56,530 nt of DNA from CAZUAQ01 sp964618455 (GTDB lineage Bacteria > Planctomycetota > Phycisphaerae > UBA1845 > PWPN01), in contig CAZUAQ010000037.1 of assembly GCA_964618455.1 (NCBI GenBank), positions 1 to 56,530 on the forward strand, read 5' to 3'. A model generated the notes under the pieces. The model was not told the DNA's origin, did no database searches, and saw nothing but the letters and a program-made list of their open reading frames with translations. The position numbers were made by a program, and so were the translations under genes. Positions 7,962 through 16,862 of the stretch are shown here, piece after piece (position 1 is the stretch's first letter; the number at the start of each line of letters is the position of its first letter).

Positions 7962-10724
7962 TCAGTTCGTGGGGGTTAACTCGATCCCGATCGGCCCATC
8001 GCGCAACGAGGGTAACTCGATCCGCAACCGGCCGTCGCCCAGCGAGCCGAGATTGCCCTCGCGCCCCAGGATGTACCGCATCTGCCAGTCGCCCGGAATA
8101 TCCGGCAGTTTCGCCGGATCAATGAAGACGTCGTACGTGCCGGCAGTTTCGCCCTTGTTGGCCAGGAAGACAATCGCACGCTTCGGCATCGTGTAATTGC
8201 CTGCGAAGAAGCCATCTCCACTGATCAGTTCCTGAGCGTACCAAGGACGCGCGTCCACGATGTTGTCCCAGTCGATCCCGTCGAGAATGTCCCAGAGCGG
8301 GCGAACGCGTTTCCACGTGTCGGTACGGTCTGCCTGGTTGCCCCAGGCCCCGTTCTGCATGAACAGCCCGTTGCCGCTGCAGACCTGGATGTCGCTCAGG
8401 TTCACCGCCGCCATGGCGATGTTGTACGGATTCTGAGAGGTCGCCCGCATGCCGTACATTTTCACCGTGCAACCGGTCAGAAGCGCGTTGTGCCCGTCGC
8501 GATAGTACTCGGGGGCCGCCTCCTGGAATGACTCGCCGATCATCATGCAGTCGTAGAAGCCGTTGATCAGCCAGTTCAAACCACTCCAGGGTTCGAGTCC
8601 GTAGCCGGCGTCGTTCAGTTCCAGCACCTTCTTCACGCGCCAGTAGGAGTAGTGCACCAGCTCATCCACGGTCAGATCCTGGTCCTCCGGGCGATACGGC
8701 TTTTCGAGTTCCCCCATCACGCCCTGCCCGAACGCGCCGCCATCGAGATAGAATCCGTCCAGGTTGTACTTCTTGCACCAGAAATCCGCCATCCATGCGA
8801 TGAAGAACGGATACCGCCCCGCCACGGTGTAGAACGTGTGATCCACGAGGTCCCAGTTCTTCGGATAGCCGCCGTACGCATTGGCCCCGCCCAGCGGCAC
8901 CGTATCCTCGAAGCGCAGCAGCGGATTGCGGCCCGGCACGATGCCCAGGTAGCCGATCGCCTTCATATTCAGACGATGGGTTTCCTTCATGGCCCTTTCC
9001 ATCTCCCAGTGGTTCACGAAGAAGCCTTCGCGATCACGGGTGTCATTGCTCACCCACGTGTGATGCCACACCATGGCGTCAGTGCCGTGACCGGCGAACC
9101 GCGCGAGGTCCACGTCGCTCGGATACTCCTGGAAACTCGGCGCCCGCCGCCAGTGCTGCACCGGCCCTTCCGGGAAGCGAATGAAGTGCACCATGCGATG
9201 CTTGAAGCCGATCATGTTCAACTTCTGCGCGGGCAGGAACGACGAGGCGAAGCGCAGTTGGTCGTCGGTCGTCGCGATGGCCAGCTCACCATCACCATTG
9301 GGCTTGACGCCCAGCATCGTGGTCTTCGGCACAATCGCCTTGACATAGACGCCGGCTTTGCCGTTATGACGCTTGATCGCCTTGCCCGCCTCCGGCTTGA
9401 TACCGAACATGGCATCCGGAGCCTTCTTCAGCGCCGACTCCACCATCTTGAACTCACCCGCCAATGCAAGATGGGCCTCGATGTGCTGCGGCGTGACGCC
9501 CTCCACATCGACTGTCCAGAACCACACGTTGACCACGGTCGTCTTTGCCAACACATGTGCCGTGGCGGTCTTGCCCGACTCGTTCTTCAACGGCAGCGTC
9601 ATCCGGATGCCCAGGTCGTCTCCTTCGACACGCGCCGTTCCGGCAGGATCGGGCCGATACGTCGAGCCGTCCTCCGCCTTGACGATCACCTCCGGAAAGA
9701 CGCCTTCGACCAGCGTGTCGTCGCCATAGAGACCCGCGCCGACCCGGGCGGTGACGCGCGGCCCGTCGACTTTGAAGGTGGCGGTCGCCCCGGTGGACAG
9801 CCAGGTCCATACGACGCCGTCGCCAACCTGTTTCACTTCGTTGCGATCGCGTACGTCGTCGTCGTAGTGCTTATCGATCTCCCGGCTGAATCGAATCATG
9901 TCATCCAGGCAGGCCTGGCGGCGGTTCTTTTCGTACGGCGAGATCAGCTCCCACTGGTTCACGTTGCGGAAGCGCATGGCACCGGTCGAACCGAAGCCGA
10001 AGAGTCCTCCCGCCACGTCGGGATCCTCAAACGCGAAGATCTCCTTGCCGTCCGCCCAGACGGTCACATCTTTGCCCACCGCCTTGACCTTCAACGTCAC
10101 CGTGTCCGCCGCCATCGGAGAAAACTTGCCTTCCTTGATGATGCGATACGAGGTCTGTTCCGGCATGGGCGACGAGTGCGACTGTCCGCCCACCATCGTG
10201 CGGCTGACGGTCACCGATCGCGCGCGAACCCATCCCTTCTTGAGATCAAACTCCAGTAACACTTCGCCGAAGGCATCCGTGCTGCGAAGAATCATCAGGA
10301 TCGGATCTCTCAACTGCTGCACCTCGGCGGAGATGATCTGGTTCCGCGCGGGGACACCGCTGCTCGTCAGGCTCTCCTCGACGACACGCCAGCCGTCCTC
10401 ATTCTTGATCACGCCCTTCGGCGGTCCCTGATACTCTTTCCGCTCATAATGCTTGCCCAGGTGATGCCATGTGCGCTTGGCGACCCACTGGATCCATCCG
10501 AACGTCTCATCCGTATCATGCAGACCGGCGCAGGGACCGAAGATCGGCTCCTCCACCGTCGAGATGTGATCCTCCGCCGGCGCAGGGACGCGGTATCGCG
10601 CCGGGCCGCTCCCGATGGTCACGTCACCGTGAAGCCATGACTCTTCATGCGAAATCGGCTGACAGGCCACCCCCGACGCGCTCGAAAGCACCAACATGAT
10701 CGACAACCACACTCTGCAATTCAT
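7962..10724 (-). CDS. Large secreted glycoside-hydrolase-like protein
   Basis: A 920-residue exported protein. The N-terminus (MNCRVWLSIMLVLSSASGVAC) is a signal peptide, perhaps of the lipoprotein type with Cys21. Residues about 60-270 look like the laminin-G/3-keto-disaccharide-hydrolase fold found in planctomycete DUF1080 proteins (VWADGKEIFAFEDPD, GFGSTGAMRFRNVN). Residues about 300-520 are an unrecognised beta-rich part. Residues about 530-830 look like a TIM-barrel glycosidase (NMKAIGYLGIVPG, YNLDGFYLDGGAFG, NDAGYGLEPWSGL, with plausible acidic catalytic residues), and the end is a beta-sandwich. GGAG lies 8 bp before ATG 10724. It is probably involved in polysaccharide degradation; substrate unknown. 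It is weakly analogous to the secreted protein at 52167-53543. Confidence 0.8.
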   Translation of the reverse strand: MNCRVWLSIMLVLSSASGVACQPISHEESWLHGDVTIGSGPARYRVPAPAEDHISTVEEPIFGPCAGLHDTDETFGWIQWVAKRTWHHLGKHYERKEYQGPPKGVIKNEDGWRVVEESLTSSGVPARNQIISAEVQQLRDPILMILRSTDAFGEVLLEFDLKKGWVRARSVTVSRTMVGGQSHSSPMPEQTSYRIIKEGKFSPMAADTVTLKVKAVGKDVTVWADGKEIFAFEDPDVAGGLFGFGSTGAMRFRNVNQWELISPYEKNRRQACLDDMIRFSREIDKHYDDDVRDRNEVKQVGDGVVWTWLSTGATATFKVDGPRVTARVGAGLYGDDTLVEGVFPEVIVKAEDGSTYRPDPAGTARVEGDDLGIRMTLPLKNESGKTATAHVLAKTTVVNVWFWTVDVEGVTPQHIEAHLALAGEFKMVESALKKAPDAMFGIKPEAGKAIKRHNGKAGVYVKAIVPKTTMLGVKPNGDGELAIATTDDQLRFASSFLPAQKLNMIGFKHRMVHFIRFPEGPVQHWRRAPSFQEYPSDVDLARFAGHGTDAMVWHHTWVSNDTRDREGFFVNHWEMERAMKETHRLNMKAIGYLGIVPGRNPLLRFEDTVPLGGANAYGGYPKNWDLVDHTFYTVAGRYPFFIAWMADFWCKKYNLDGFYLDGGAFGQGVMGELEKPYRPEDQDLTVDELVHYSYWRVKKVLELNDAGYGLEPWSGLNWLINGFYDCMMIGESFQEAAPEYYRDGHNALLTGCTVKMYGMRATSQNPYNIAMAAVNLSDIQVCSGNGLFMQNGAWGNQADRTDTWKRVRPLWDILDGIDWDNIVDARPWYAQELISGDGFFAGNYTMPKRAIVFLANKGETAGTYDVFIDPAKLPDIPGDWQMRYILGREGNLGSLGDGRLRIELPSLRDGPIGIELTPTN

Positions 10725-10910
10725 CTGCTATCTCCATCCAGACAGGCTGATTCGCCGAAAGCCCCTCGTCACGCCGAAGGGGACAGTCCGCAGGATTCAT
10801 TCATGGGCGACCATCCTAACGCCGCCGGCGAAGGTTGTCAGGGGGCATGGCATCGCGGACGCAGAATGGGTAAAGCCTTCCAGAGTGGAGAATCGAGACG
10901 TGAGGCCGGC

Positions 10911-11111
10911 TCAGCGTTTCAGCGTCAGCCACGCCGATCGCAATCGATCCCGCAGCCGCTCGGTCATCCGCAACGGCCAGCGCGTCACGTTCGTCTCGAA
11001 CGAGAACCGCGACAGCCGCTTCCGGCGCTCTTCAGCGTCCATGCGGTTCGGCGCGAGGGCGATCACCGCCTCGATCAATCGCGAAATCCAGCGTTGGCGG
11101 GTTCGGTTCAT
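10911..11111 (-). CDS. Small basic hypothetical protein
   Basis: A 66-residue Arg-rich protein with no recognised domain. Its ATG overlaps the stop of the preceding gene (ATGA, 11108-11111), so the two are probably co-translated. The overlap is the main reason to believe it. No signal peptide or membrane segment. Confidence 0.6.
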   Translation of the reverse strand: MNRTRQRWISRLIEAVIALAPNRMDAEERRKRLSRFSFETNVTRWPLRMTERLRDRLRSAWLTLKR

Positions 11112-11704
11112 GCGAACTTGCGCTGCACCGGCTCATGGACCGATGCCAGCACCTCCTGGGGCGATCGCGATGCACCGCTCGACGCTGACCATAGCTGGTG
11201 CCGATCGATCACGAGCGGCGAAGCCTGGTAGTATTCGCTGACCTGGCTCGGCCCCCCTTCAACGACGTCTCCCCCTTCGAAGCCGATCTCGTGCAGCCAG
11301 TCCGACACGTCGTGCGTGAACTCGGCTGGGAAGATGATGATGGACACATAGGCGGGATCCGCGCCCTCCAGCTTGGCGAGTTGCACCTTCATGCGACACG
11401 GAGGCGTCACTTCGCCCGCCAGTCGCTTCAGCTCCTCAAAGTCCGACCGCGCCTCGCGCACCAGGTGCCGCCAGAACAAGAGGCCGTCTTCAAGCTGGAA
11501 CTGCTCCGCCGGCACACCCACCAGTTCCATGGTGCCGTCCGGCAGGGCGCGATGAATCCGGTAGACCTTGCCGCCCGCGTGGTTCTCCGATTCCAGCAGA
11601 ACCGCTACTTCGTCGGCGGTATACCCCACCGCCACCTGCTCGCCGAAATCAAAGATGTAGAGCCCCGCGTACTTATCGGGTTGGTTCAAGCGGGGAAGAT
11701 GCAT
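11108..11704 (-). CDS. Hypothetical protein, coupled to the small downstream gene
   Basis: A 198-residue soluble acidic protein starting MHLPRLNQPDKYAGLYIFDF. A GAGGAG ribosome site ends 7 bases before ATG 11704, which favours this start over an upstream in-frame ATG. The first ~90 residues (FGEQVAVGYTADEVAVLLES, YRIHRALPDGTMELVGV) look like a compact alpha/beta domain. The remainder includes a metal-free, Cys-poor region ending in VHEPVQRKFA. I do not recognise the family. It is followed by the 66-residue gene with a four-base overlap and precedes the large secreted hydrolase, from which it is separated by about 190 bp. Confidence 0.8.
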   Translation of the reverse strand: MHLPRLNQPDKYAGLYIFDFGEQVAVGYTADEVAVLLESENHAGGKVYRIHRALPDGTMELVGVPAEQFQLEDGLLFWRHLVREARSDFEELKRLAGEVTPPCRMKVQLAKLEGADPAYVSIIIFPAEFTHDVSDWLHEIGFEGGDVVEGGPSQVSEYYQASPLVIDRHQLWSASSGASRSPQEVLASVHEPVQRKFA

Positions 11705-11822
11705 GGCCGGACTCCTCTTCATTCAAGCTTTTCGACTGATTCTCATGGGGTTGTCGCAAGACGCTCTTCAGTATTGCGTACAACACCTCATTATAGTGCC
11801 GTTATCGCATCGGGCCGGTCAC

Positions 11823-13055
11823 TCAATCGATCTGCAGCCGCACGAATTGCCGCTTGCCGCGCTGAAGGATGTCCCCCGCCTTGATCGGCAGAACCGCCAA
11901 CGGGTCGGTCACGACCTCGCCGTTCAAGCGAATACCCTTGTCGTTGACCAGTCGCTTGATCTCCCCGTTGCTCTTGCCGAACCCGCAATGCACCGCCAGC
12001 TTCAACACCGGCACCCCCTCGCCGTCGAACAACTCCCCCGGCACCGGCACCGTAGGCGTATCATCCGGGACGACGAATTCCCCTTTCTGGTGAATCCGCT
12101 CCCATTCCGCCCGGGCATGCTCGGCCGTTTCACGCGGATGAAACTGGGAGGTGATCTCCGTCGCCAGACGCTTCTTGGCATCCATCGGATGTGTGACCGA
12201 ACTGTCGCAGACCGAACGAATCTCTTCCTCGGGAATCGCAGTCAGCAGCGTGAAATAGTTCGCCATCACCTCGTCCGGCACGCTCATCAGCTTGCCGAAC
12301 ATGTCATGGGCCTTTTCGTTCACGCTGACGTAATTGCCCAGCGACTTGCTCATCTTCTCCACGCCGTCCAGACCGACCAGGATCGGCATCACCATCACTA
12401 CCTGCGGCGGCTGCCCGGCATTGCGTTGCAAATCGCGGCCCACGAGGTTGTTAAACGTCTGATCCGTTCCGCCGAGCTCGATATCCGACTGGATATTCAC
12501 ACTGTCCCACCCCTGCATGAGCGGATAAAGGAACTCGTGCACCCCGATCGGCGTCTCCGCCTTGTAGCGCTTCGCGAAATCGTCCCGCTTGAGCATCTGG
12601 CCGACGGTCATCTGCCCGGTCAGCTTGAGCACGTCAATGAAGCTCATCGGCTCCAGCCATTCGCTGTTCCGCCGGATTTCCAGCTTCTCTTCCGACAGAT
12701 CGAGCACTTTTCCCGCCTGGGCGAAGTAGGTCTCGGCGTTGGCGTCGATGGCGGCGTCATCCAGCACCGGGCGCGTCTTGCTCCGGCCGGAGGGGTCGCC
12801 GACCCGGGCGGTATAATCGCCCATGATCAGCACCGCCTTATGGCCCAAGTCCTGAAACTGCCTGAGTTTACGAAGGACTACAGTGTGGCCGAGGTGAATG
12901 TCCGGCGCGGTGGGATCCAGCCCCAGCTTGACCCGCAGCGGCCGATGCTCCCGCTCGGAAAGTTCGAGCTTTTTTTTCAGCTCGTCCAGCGTGTCGATGC
13001 GGTCGCATCCGCGTGTCAGCACGCTCATTTGCTCTTGCACACTCGGAAACGGCAT
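11823..13055 (-). CDS. tyrS: Tyrosyl-tRNA synthetase
   Basis: A 410-residue class I aminoacyl-tRNA synthetase that charges tRNA-Tyr in the cytoplasm. The HIGH-type motif is HLGH at residues 54-57 (GLDPTAPDIHLGH), and KMSKS is at 234-238. The tyrosine-recognition region VGVHEFLYPLMQGWDSV and DIELGGTDQTFN are present. An S4 RNA-binding domain occupies about the last 65 residues (LAVHCGFGKSNGEIKRLVNDKG). The KMSKS form and length fit the TyrZ-like group 2 enzymes. GAGGAA ends 7 bases before ATG 13055; an upstream in-frame ATG (13118) lacks such a site. It is divergent from the STAS module. Confidence 0.97.
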   Translation of the reverse strand: MPFPSVQEQMSVLTRGCDRIDTLDELKKKLELSEREHRPLRVKLGLDPTAPDIHLGHTVVLRKLRQFQDLGHKAVLIMGDYTARVGDPSGRSKTRPVLDDAAIDANAETYFAQAGKVLDLSEEKLEIRRNSEWLEPMSFIDVLKLTGQMTVGQMLKRDDFAKRYKAETPIGVHEFLYPLMQGWDSVNIQSDIELGGTDQTFNNLVGRDLQRNAGQPPQVVMVMPILVGLDGVEKMSKSLGNYVSVNEKAHDMFGKLMSVPDEVMANYFTLLTAIPEEEIRSVCDSSVTHPMDAKKRLATEITSQFHPRETAEHARAEWERIHQKGEFVVPDDTPTVPVPGELFDGEGVPVLKLAVHCGFGKSNGEIKRLVNDKGIRLNGEVVTDPLAVLPIKAGDILQRGKRQFVRLQID

Positions 13056-13329
13056 CACGATTTCCTCGGTCGCCTTTGGGTCAAACGCCTCCACACTGCC
13101 GGGAAGCCGTGTTCGCACTTCCAGTTTCTCGGCGAATGGCGCATGCTATCCCGCCCCGATCCACCATTCAACCGCCAAGAGCGTGCTTCCGCACCGGCAA
13201 AGGGAGCGTTTGCACAAACCCTGCGCTACTGTTCTTCAACGAATTCGCCTTCTCCGCTGGCCCCATCTCGGGCGCCATGCCTAACCTATGGCATGTCAGA
13301 CGGTTAGCTTCGCACGCGCCGCTGAGCAG

Positions 13330-13358
13330 TTGACATTGTCCGATGTGAGGATTCTAAT
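13330..13358 (+). promoter_or_regulatory. Sigma70-type promoter of the STAS/kinase operon
   Basis: TTGACA at 13330-13335 is a perfect -35 box. After exactly 17 bases comes TCTAAT at 13353-13358 (5 of 6 matches to TATAAT). Transcription would start near 13365, leaving a ~47-nt leader before ATG 13412. Confidence 0.75.
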
Positions 13359-13411
13359 TGTTAGTTTCATCGGCCGATTCGCCTCAATCCCAAGGCCCAG
13401 GAGTGTGTTCC

Positions 13412-13771
13412 ATGCCCGAGACCTTACCCAAGTTATCCGTCGTCGAGAGGCACGGGGTCCACATTGTGACCTTCGAGGACCGCAAGATTCTCGAGCAACT
13501 CGTGATCAACGAAATCGGCAAGAAGCTCAGCGAAATCGTCGAATCCGAAAGCAACCCGAAGCTGATTCTCGATTTTCAGAATGTCGAGCACCTCTCCAGT
13601 GCGGCCCTGGGCACCCTGATCACGCTCAACAAACAGGTCGGCGAGGTGGATGGCAAACTGGCGTTGGCGGGCATACAGCCACAGATCTTCGAGGTCTTCA
13701 AGATTACCCGGCTGAACAAGCTCTTTGATATTCAGCCGTCTGTGGACGACGCATTGGACGCCGTACGCTGA
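13412..13771 (+). CDS. STAS-domain anti-sigma factor antagonist (first of two)
   Basis: A 119-residue single STAS-domain protein of the SpoIIAA/RsbV type. The phosphorylation loop reads NVEHLSSAALGTLITL; the serines sit where the target serine lies in the family. Such proteins bind an RsbW-like kinase when unphosphorylated. A GGAG lies upstream of ATG 13412 at normal spacing, and an in-frame ATG at 13358 lies inside the -10 box and is excluded. The kinase gene follows 113 bp downstream and a second STAS gene follows that, forming a three-gene partner-switching module. Confidence 0.92.
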   Translation: MPETLPKLSVVERHGVHIVTFEDRKILEQLVINEIGKKLSEIVESESNPKLILDFQNVEHLSSAALGTLITLNKQVGEVDGKLALAGIQPQIFEVFKITRLNKLFDIQPSVDDALDAVR

Positions 13772-13884
13772 TTCACTGCCGCACGGACTCGCGTATCGGG
13801 TCGCGAGACCACACCCTTGGCTCCCGCGTTCGCGTCACCCTTTAAAGGTCATTCACCCGGATCATTACCAGGAACTGCTCCCCG

Positions 13885-14304
13885 ATGTCATCCGCTGCTC
13901 ATCCGTTACCCCATACCGTCGTGATTGCCAGTGACCTGGTGGCGGCGCGTGAGGTGGAAGAGCAGATTCTGAAGGAAACCGAGCGGATGGGCTACACCAA
14001 GGAATGTGGATTCGCCATCCGGCTGGCGCTGGAGGAAGCGATCGTCAATGCTCACCGCCACGGCAACCGCGGCGATTCCAGTAAGACCTTGACCATCAGC
14101 TACAACGTCAGTGACGAACGGATGATCGTCCGCATACGCGATGAAGGACCGGGTTTCGATCCCGAGGGCGTGCCGGATCCGACGGAGCCGGAGCGCATCG
14201 CCCTTCCGAACGGCCGCGGGATCATGCTGATGAAGGCCTACCTGGACGAACTGCGTTTCAATCGTTGCGGCAACGAGGTCACGCTCATCAAGGAGCGCTG
14301 CTGA
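13885..14304 (+). CDS. RsbW-like anti-sigma serine kinase (GHKL ATPase)
   Basis: A 139-residue HATPase_c protein. The N box is at residues 48-61 (EEAIVNAHRHGN, with Asn55 for Mg-ATP), the G1 box is DEGPGFDP (86-93) and the G2 box is GRGIMLMKAYLDE (from 110). In this family the protein either sequesters a sigma factor or phosphorylates a STAS partner. It is flanked by two STAS genes. No sigma factor or PP2C phosphatase is encoded in this window, so the downstream target is unknown. The next gene starts two bases after its stop. Confidence 0.93.
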   Translation: MSSAAHPLPHTVVIASDLVAAREVEEQILKETERMGYTKECGFAIRLALEEAIVNAHRHGNRGDSSKTLTISYNVSDERMIVRIRDEGPGFDPEGVPDPTEPERIALPNGRGIMLMKAYLDELRFNRCGNEVTLIKERC

Positions 14305-14305
14305 G

Positions 14306-14671
14306 ATGTCCCAGATCCCTTCACCGGAGAACACCCCGTTGCGCATCGATGTCGATCGTCGAGGCGAATCCGTGATCGTCCGCCTCGAGGGCGAGGCCCA
14401 CATGACTTCGGCCGCGCACCTCTCCCAGAACCTCGTCAACGTCATCGATCAGCAGACGCGAAAGCTCATACTCGATCTGGCACACCTGGCGTTCATCAGT
14501 TCGACCGGCCTCAGTGCGATCATCTCCGCCTATCGCAGTTGCCAGGAACGCGACGTGGACCTCTGCCTTGCCCAACCCGGGCCGCACCTGCGCGACGTGC
14601 TGAATGTCACGCGCTTCGATACGCTGCTCCCTGTTTACGAGACGATCGACCAGGCGGTCCATCCGGGCTGA
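14306..14671 (+). CDS. STAS-domain anti-sigma factor antagonist (second)
   Basis: A 121-residue STAS protein. The core sequence LAFISSTGLSAIISAY carries the phosphorylatable serine pair followed by TGL, close to the family DSSGL motif. It differs clearly from the first STAS protein, so it is not a recent duplicate. It starts two bases after the kinase stop with AGGAG inside the kinase gene, indicating coupled translation. It is probably one of two inputs to the same kinase. Confidence 0.9.
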   Translation: MSQIPSPENTPLRIDVDRRGESVIVRLEGEAHMTSAAHLSQNLVNVIDQQTRKLILDLAHLAFISSTGLSAIISAYRSCQERDVDLCLAQPGPHLRDVLNVTRFDTLLPVYETIDQAVHPG

Positions 14672-14700
14672 ACCGCCACGCCGGCGCCCTTGCGTACCGA

Positions 14701-14729
14701 TTGACGCTGCTCCGCGTCGCCTCTATTCT
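14701..14729 (+). promoter_or_regulatory. Possible promoter of the NCS1 permease
   Basis: TTGACG (14701-14706), a 17-bp spacer, then TATTCT (14724-14729). This is 5 of 6 and 4 of 6 matches to the sigma70 boxes, 70 bp before the GTG start of the permease. Confidence 0.45.
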
Positions 14730-14800
14730 CATTTCTCAAATGGTGCGTCTCGCACCGGCTCCTGTCGACGATCCATTGGAAACGATAGAGGATAACGCCC

Positions 14801-16579
14801 GTGGCCGCTGACAATTCCTCCGCAAGCACCGATGGCAGTGGAAAACTCGCGACGCGCCTGGACAAGCTTTACGAGTTCGAGCGCGCCCCCATCACGCCCG
14901 ACAAGCTGCACAGCGGGCGCTATTTCGCGGGACTCTTCGCCGGAGAGCATGTGGCGGCCACGGAGTTCGTCATTGGTGCCCTCTTCGTGCAGTGGGGAGC
15001 AGGGGCGCGCGACCTCTTGCTCGGTCTGTTGATCGGCAACGCCCTGGCAGTACTGAGTTGGGCGTTCATCTGCGCGCCGATCGCTGTGCGTACACGACTC
15101 ACGCTCTACTGGTACGTCCGACGCATCATCGGGCCGGGACTGACCGTCGTTTACAACTTCGTCAACGCCATTCTGTACTGTTGCCTGGCGGCAGCCATGA
15201 TCGGCGTCTCCGCCTCGGCGGTCATTCTGGCACTTTCCAAAATCGGCATGGGTATTAATCATCCCGCTCCTCAAGACGTCATCCCCAACAGCGTGGGTTG
15301 GGTAGTGGTGGTCATGCTTGTCGGGGCGGTCGTGGTTTCCCTCGCCATCCTTGGATTCAAGAAGCTCAGCCAGTTTGCGACCCTGTGTTCGCCATGGATG
15401 TTTCTGATCTTCATTGCCGGCGCGATCGCCGCACTGCCCCAGACGGATACTGGAGATATCAGTTCATTGACCGAGTTCTGGACCGTCCTCGAAACGGAAG
15501 TCTGGACCGGAGAGCCTTCGCAGGGGCAGGAAAAACTCTCCTTCTGGCATATCATGTTTTTCGCTTGGTTCTGCAACCTGGCAATGCACGTCGGCCTGTC
15601 GGATATGGCAGTATTCCGCTACGCCAAGAATTGGACGTACGGGTTCTACTCGGCATTCGGCATGTATCTCGGTCACTATGTCGCGTGGATCTGCGCGGGA
15701 ATCATGGGCGCCATCGCCGGGAGCGTTCTGAACCCAGGCGAGATGGCGGACCTGGCTGTCGGCCCGGCGGGTGTCCTGGCCGTGCTGATTGCCGGTTGGA
15801 CCACTGCCAACCCGACCATTTACCGCGCGGGGCTCGCATTGCAGATCATCACGCCGAACTGGCCGCGCTGGAAGGTCACGCTTGCGGCCGGAGCCATTAC
15901 GACGCTCGTCGGCTGCTCGCCCGCCATCTTCATGCGGCTCCTTGACTTCGTCGCCATTTACGGGCTCATGCTCATGCCGATCGGCGCCATCATCGTCACC
16001 GAGCACTGGCTCTTCCCGAAGCTCGGGCTTCGGCAGTACTGGGCGGACAAGCGCGGACTGAGCGTCAACGCCCCGGCGCTGATCAGTTGGCTGCTTGTCC
16101 TCGGGCTCTGTTTCCCGTTCGAGGCGTTCTTCGGGTTCGATTCGCCGATGCAACTCATGGGCGTGCACCTCTTCTTCCGGTGGCTGCCGGGCTGGTTCAT
16201 CGCCGCCGGGGCGTACACGCTGATCTGCATGCTGGGCGCGGGCACGCTCGGCACGCGCGCGACGCCCGACGACATCCTGGAAGTGCAACGCACGCGCGAA
16301 GCCCGCGAGGAGCAGGCACGCGCCGTCGCCTCGCCGTCATCTACGCAGGCGACGCCGATGGATCCCGTGGCATGGATTGCGGGCGCGCTGGCGGTGCTCG
16401 CCCTGGCCGCCAGTCTCTTCTTCCCGATCGTCGTCTTTCTCAGCGGCAGCGAACCGGACACGCTGCAGGCCAATCTCGCCACCTACAAGACGCGGATGCT
16501 CCTGGCCACGGTGCTCTACTTCGTCGCGGCGGTGGTCTACATGGTCCGCCGCGAGCAGCTCCGTGCGTCACGTGAATAA
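14801..16579 (+). CDS. NCS1-family nucleobase/cytosine-purine type permease
   Basis: A 592-residue integral membrane protein with about 12-13 hydrophobic segments between residues 45 and 585. The start (YEFERAPITPDKLHSGRYFA) and GEHVAATEFVIGALFVQWG resemble the nucleobase:cation symporter-1 family, as do GWTTANPTIYRAGLALQ and VAIYGLMLMPIGAIIV. Probable role: proton- or sodium-coupled uptake of a nucleobase, allantoin or related compound; substrate not readable. It is longer than typical NCS1 permeases (~450-500) because of a cytoplasmic linker around residues 485-525 and two extra C-terminal helices. GTG start at 14801 with AGAGGA ahead. A small membrane protein gene follows. Confidence 0.85.
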   Translation: MAADNSSASTDGSGKLATRLDKLYEFERAPITPDKLHSGRYFAGLFAGEHVAATEFVIGALFVQWGAGARDLLLGLLIGNALAVLSWAFICAPIAVRTRLTLYWYVRRIIGPGLTVVYNFVNAILYCCLAAAMIGVSASAVILALSKIGMGINHPAPQDVIPNSVGWVVVVMLVGAVVVSLAILGFKKLSQFATLCSPWMFLIFIAGAIAALPQTDTGDISSLTEFWTVLETEVWTGEPSQGQEKLSFWHIMFFAWFCNLAMHVGLSDMAVFRYAKNWTYGFYSAFGMYLGHYVAWICAGIMGAIAGSVLNPGEMADLAVGPAGVLAVLIAGWTTANPTIYRAGLALQIITPNWPRWKVTLAAGAITTLVGCSPAIFMRLLDFVAIYGLMLMPIGAIIVTEHWLFPKLGLRQYWADKRGLSVNAPALISWLLVLGLCFPFEAFFGFDSPMQLMGVHLFFRWLPGWFIAAGAYTLICMLGAGTLGTRATPDDILEVQRTREAREEQARAVASPSSTQATPMDPVAWIAGALAVLALAASLFFPIVVFLSGSEPDTLQANLATYKTRMLLATVLYFVAAVVYMVRREQLRASRE

Positions 16580-16615
16580 GGGTCGAATGGGACGACTCAG
16601 CTAAAGGAGATCATG

Positions 16616-16801
16616 ATGAAAGGACTGGGGCTGGCCATCATGGTGATGGGGATCATTTCCTTCGTGCTGCCTCTCGCCGGCGTGCAGTGGCGCGTCCTCA
16701 TGTTCGCCGACGCGCTCGGGCCGCTCTGGGGACCCGTGCTGAAAATCGCGTTCATCGCCGGCGGCTACATCCTCTTTCGCATCGGCGACGACCTGGAGTG
16801 A
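16616..16801 (+). CDS. Small two-helix membrane protein, downstream of the permease
   Basis: A 61-residue protein with hydrophobic segments at about residues 3-23 and 36-54 and a short charged end (FRIGDDLE). AAGGAG lies 6 bases before ATG 16616 (3 before ATG 16613). It starts 36 bp after the permease stop on the same strand, so it is probably a co-transcribed accessory subunit. No known family. Confidence 0.7.
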   Translation: MKGLGLAIMVMGIISFVLPLAGVQWRVLMFADALGPLWGPVLKIAFIAGGYILFRIGDDLE

Positions 16802-16862
16802 ACGCCTGAATCTCGATGTTGTAGCGGGGTCGGAATAGGCCGCTGGCTGTCTATCCCCTCCT

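Noticed and set aside
6397..8196. Plus-strand 599-codon frame over the DUF2126 gene start and beyond
   Set aside because: Antisense to well-supported genes; composition (Arg/His/Gln) typical of shadow frames.
8652..10259. Plus-strand 535-codon frame over the secreted hydrolase
   Set aside because: Antisense shadow without recognisable domain.
11703..13307. Plus-strand 534-codon frame over tyrS
   Set aside because: Antisense to an unmistakable tyrosyl-tRNA synthetase.
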